Shown: positions 62,773 to 64,000 of the stretch, in pieces
Layout: every line of letters starts with the position of its first letter
Position numbering within the stretch: the stretch's first letter is position 1
Assembly: GCF_042932805.1 (NCBI RefSeq)
Contig: NZ_CP170633.1
Span: forward strand, 2,418,001 to 2,482,000
DNA length: 64,000 nucleotides
DNA from: Ascidiaceihabitans sp029251465
GTDB taxonomy: Bacteria; Pseudomonadota; Alphaproteobacteria; Rhodobacterales; Rhodobacteraceae
Direction: 5' to 3'
The notes under the pieces: generated by a model
What the model was told of the DNA's origin: nothing
Database searches by the model: none
What the model saw: the letters and a program-made list of their open reading frames with translations, nothing else
Position numbers and translations under genes: made by a program

Positions 62773-63212
62773 GAGCCGTCGTGCAAAGGGTCGCCCAAGC
62801 CCGCGTGGACGTCGACGGCGAAACGATCGGGTCCTGTGACGCAGGCGCGCTGATCTTGGTCTGCGCAATGCCCGACGATGATCTTGATTGCGTGCGCGGG
62901 CTCGCGGCTAAAATCGCCAAGCTGCGCATTTTCAAGGACGAGGCCGGCAAGATGAACCTGTCGCTGGTTCAATCAGCTGGCAGCGCTTTGGTCGTGTCGC
63001 AATTCACGCTGGCCGCAGACACTTCGCGCGGCAACAGGCCGGGGTTTTCCGGGGCGGCAAAGCCGGATGACGCACGAACCTTGTACTTGCATTTTGCGAA
63101 CTGCTTGCGCGATTTGGGCATCACAACCGAAACCGGAAAATTCGGCGCGGACATGCAAGTGCATCTGGTCAACGACGGGCCGGTGACAATCTGGTTGGAC
63201 AGCGACACCTGA
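62769..63212 (+). CDS. dtd: D-aminoacyl-tRNA deacylase
   Basis: A 147-residue enzyme that removes D-amino acids (and glycine mischarged on tRNA-Ala) from tRNA. Starts [18 protein letters not shown]; the [17 protein letters not shown] block (about 79-95) and the cross-subunit [11 protein letters not shown] tail (about 135-145, with the Gly-cisPro pair) are diagnostic. Start at 62769 overlaps the nitroreductase stop (ATGA); longer in-frame sequence before it is inside that gene. It closes the plus-strand transcript and converges on the HlyD-type gene. Confidence 0.95.
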   Translation: MRAVVQRVAQARVDVDGETIGSCDAGALILVCAMPDDDLDCVRGLAAKIAKLRIFKDEAGKMNLSLVQSAGSALVVSQFTLAADTSRGNRPGFSGAAKPDDARTLYLHFANCLRDLGITTETGKFGADMQVHLVNDGPVTIWLDSDT

Positions 63213-63221
63213 CCCGAGGGG

Positions 63222-64000
63222 CTATGGTTCGTGGAATGCTTCGCGCGATTTATACAAAGGCTTGAGCAAGTATTGCATGACCGTTTTTGACCCTGTGTGC
63301 AGCTCAACTGAGGCCTGCATGCCAGGGCGGATCGCGATGGATGCCTGACGCTGTGTCAGGTTGTCCACGTCCACGCGCAGGGTCACTTTGTAGTGTGGAT
63401 TGCCGTCCGCATCGCGCGAATTTTCGTCCTTGAACGTATCCGCCGAGATCAATTTGACCTCACCCTTTAGCGTTCCGTAAATCGTGTAGTCATAGGCCGA
63501 CAGCTTGATTGTGGCCTCTTGGCCGGGGCGCACATTGGCGATGTTTTCAGGGGGCACACGGGCCTCGACAAACAGTTCTTCGTCCAGCGGAATGATCTGC
63601 AATATCTCTTCGCCGGGGCGCACGACGCCGCCAATCGTTGTGACGCTTAAATTGTTCACGATGCCCTTCATCGGGGACAGTAAAACCGTGCGGCTTAGCT
63701 GGTCCATGCTGCCCTTAAGCGCTTGGCGCAGCGTGCCAATTTCCTTAAGCGTGTCGGAGTAAGATTGCGCGCGATCCAGTTCTGTTTGCGTCATGATTTC
63801 GTCCAGAACACTGCGGGCATCGGCATGGGTTTTGCGCACACGGGTCACTTCGATCAGCGACACGATGTTGCGCTCCAACAAGTCCTCAAGCAGGGCGCGT
63901 TCTTTTGCCGCTTGATCGAGCACGCGCTGAGCGCCTTCGCGGCGGATCACAAAATCGGATTGACGTGCTTGCAGCAACGCACGTTCAGAAGACACGATGC
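63222..64000 (-). CDS. HlyD-family type I secretion adaptor (5' end outside window)
   Basis: The C-terminal ~260 residues of a membrane fusion protein. Coiled-coil hairpin helices (RVLDQAAKERALLEDLLERNIVSLIEVTRVRKTHADARS...ELDRAQSYSDTLKEIGTLRQALKGSMDQLSRT) come first, then the lipoyl half and beta barrel: VLLSPMKGIVNNLSVTTIGGVVRPGEEILQIIPLDEELFVEARVPPENIANVRPGQEATIKLSAYDYTIYG, and the C-terminal RPGMQASVELHTGSKTVMQYLLKPL typical of HlyD/PrsE proteins in type I secretion. The frame remains open to the window edge, so the N-terminal membrane segment and the ABC partner gene should lie beyond 64000. Confidence 0.92.
   Translation of the reverse strand, partial: IVSSERALLQARQSDFVIRREGAQRVLDQAAKERALLEDLLERNIVSLIEVTRVRKTHADARSVLDEIMTQTELDRAQSYSDTLKEIGTLRQALKGSMDQLSRTVLLSPMKGIVNNLSVTTIGGVVRPGEEILQIIPLDEELFVEARVPPENIANVRPGQEATIKLSAYDYTIYGTLKGEVKLISADTFKDENSRDADGNPHYKVTLRVDVDNLTQRQASIAIRPGMQASVELHTGSKTVMQYLLKPLYKSREAFHEP

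Noticed and set aside
1..64000. CRISPR arrays, tRNA genes, insertion sequences or prophage
   Set aside because: No regularly spaced repeats, no tRNA-like cloverleaf with a terminal CCA region, and no transposase or integrase motifs were seen.

Overview
The window is ordinary chromosome from a marine alphaproteobacterium, almost certainly a member of the Roseobacter group (Rhodobacteraceae). The evidence is a propionyl-CoA/methylmalonyl-CoA locus controlled by a PccR-type regulator, a choline-O-sulfate to glycine betaine operon, a CIO-type cytochrome bd oxidase, a PraR-like XRE regulator, an alphaproteobacterial class A RNase P RNA, and many short lipoproteins of the kind seen in this family. 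A bciA-like 8-vinyl reductase gene suggests the strain can make bacteriochlorophyll, or descends from one that could. I see no transposase, integrase, tRNA or CRISPR array.

Layout. 1-1.4 kb: two paralogous secreted tail-collar proteins. 1.4-14.4 kb: propionyl-CoA assimilation, with scpA, pccA and pccB on the minus strand separated by small genes and lipoproteins, then a Bcr/CflA-type MFS exporter and the regulator gene pccR on the plus strand. TTTGCAAA elements lie before pccB and before pccR. 14.4-21.7 kb: a thermonuclease-like protein and the bet genes (betA, betB, a short BCCT-like transporter, betC, betI), all minus. 21.7-24.5 kb: exporters and YebC. 24.7-29.1 kb: an SLC13 permease, a bile-acid-symporter-type carrier and a KstD-like flavoprotein. 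29.1-36 kb: bciA, a second SLC13 permease, an EamA permease, a YmdB-like phosphoesterase, 5-formyl-THF cyclo-ligase and mgtE.

35.7-39.6 kb: purine salvage and degradation (guanine deaminase, 8-oxoguanine deaminase) coupled to a histidinol-phosphatase-type enzyme and a CAP-domain protein. 39.6-45.2 kb: regulators and small housekeeping genes (XRE, LysR, DUF1127, a Bax-inhibitor-like protein, DUF1272, a phosphatase-like protein bracketed by REP-like palindromes, GNAT, rpmG, SDR). 45.2-45.7 kb: rnpB. 45.8-49 kb: an AmpD-like amidase, an Excalibur-type lipoprotein, gatA and gatC. 49-54 kb: VOC protein, ceramidase-like protein, UPF0173 hydrolase, cydAB and tadA. 54-63.2 kb: a pseudouridine synthase, TerC, then a tightly packed run (29-residue membrane peptide, XpaC-like, TelA-like, DUF2927 lipoprotein, SPFH-GYF_2, cytochrome b561, double zinc-ribbon membrane protein, nitroreductase, dtd). 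The last 0.8 kb is the 3' part of an HlyD-type secretion adaptor gene.

The most notable item is the 55-62 kb cluster. It puts partners known from tellurite/Ter loci (TerC, XpaC, TelA) next to an SPFH protein and a zinc-ribbon membrane protein that recall the Bacillus YdjI/YdjG pair, so it may be an envelope-stress module. The PccR operator set and the orphan bciA are the next most informative features.
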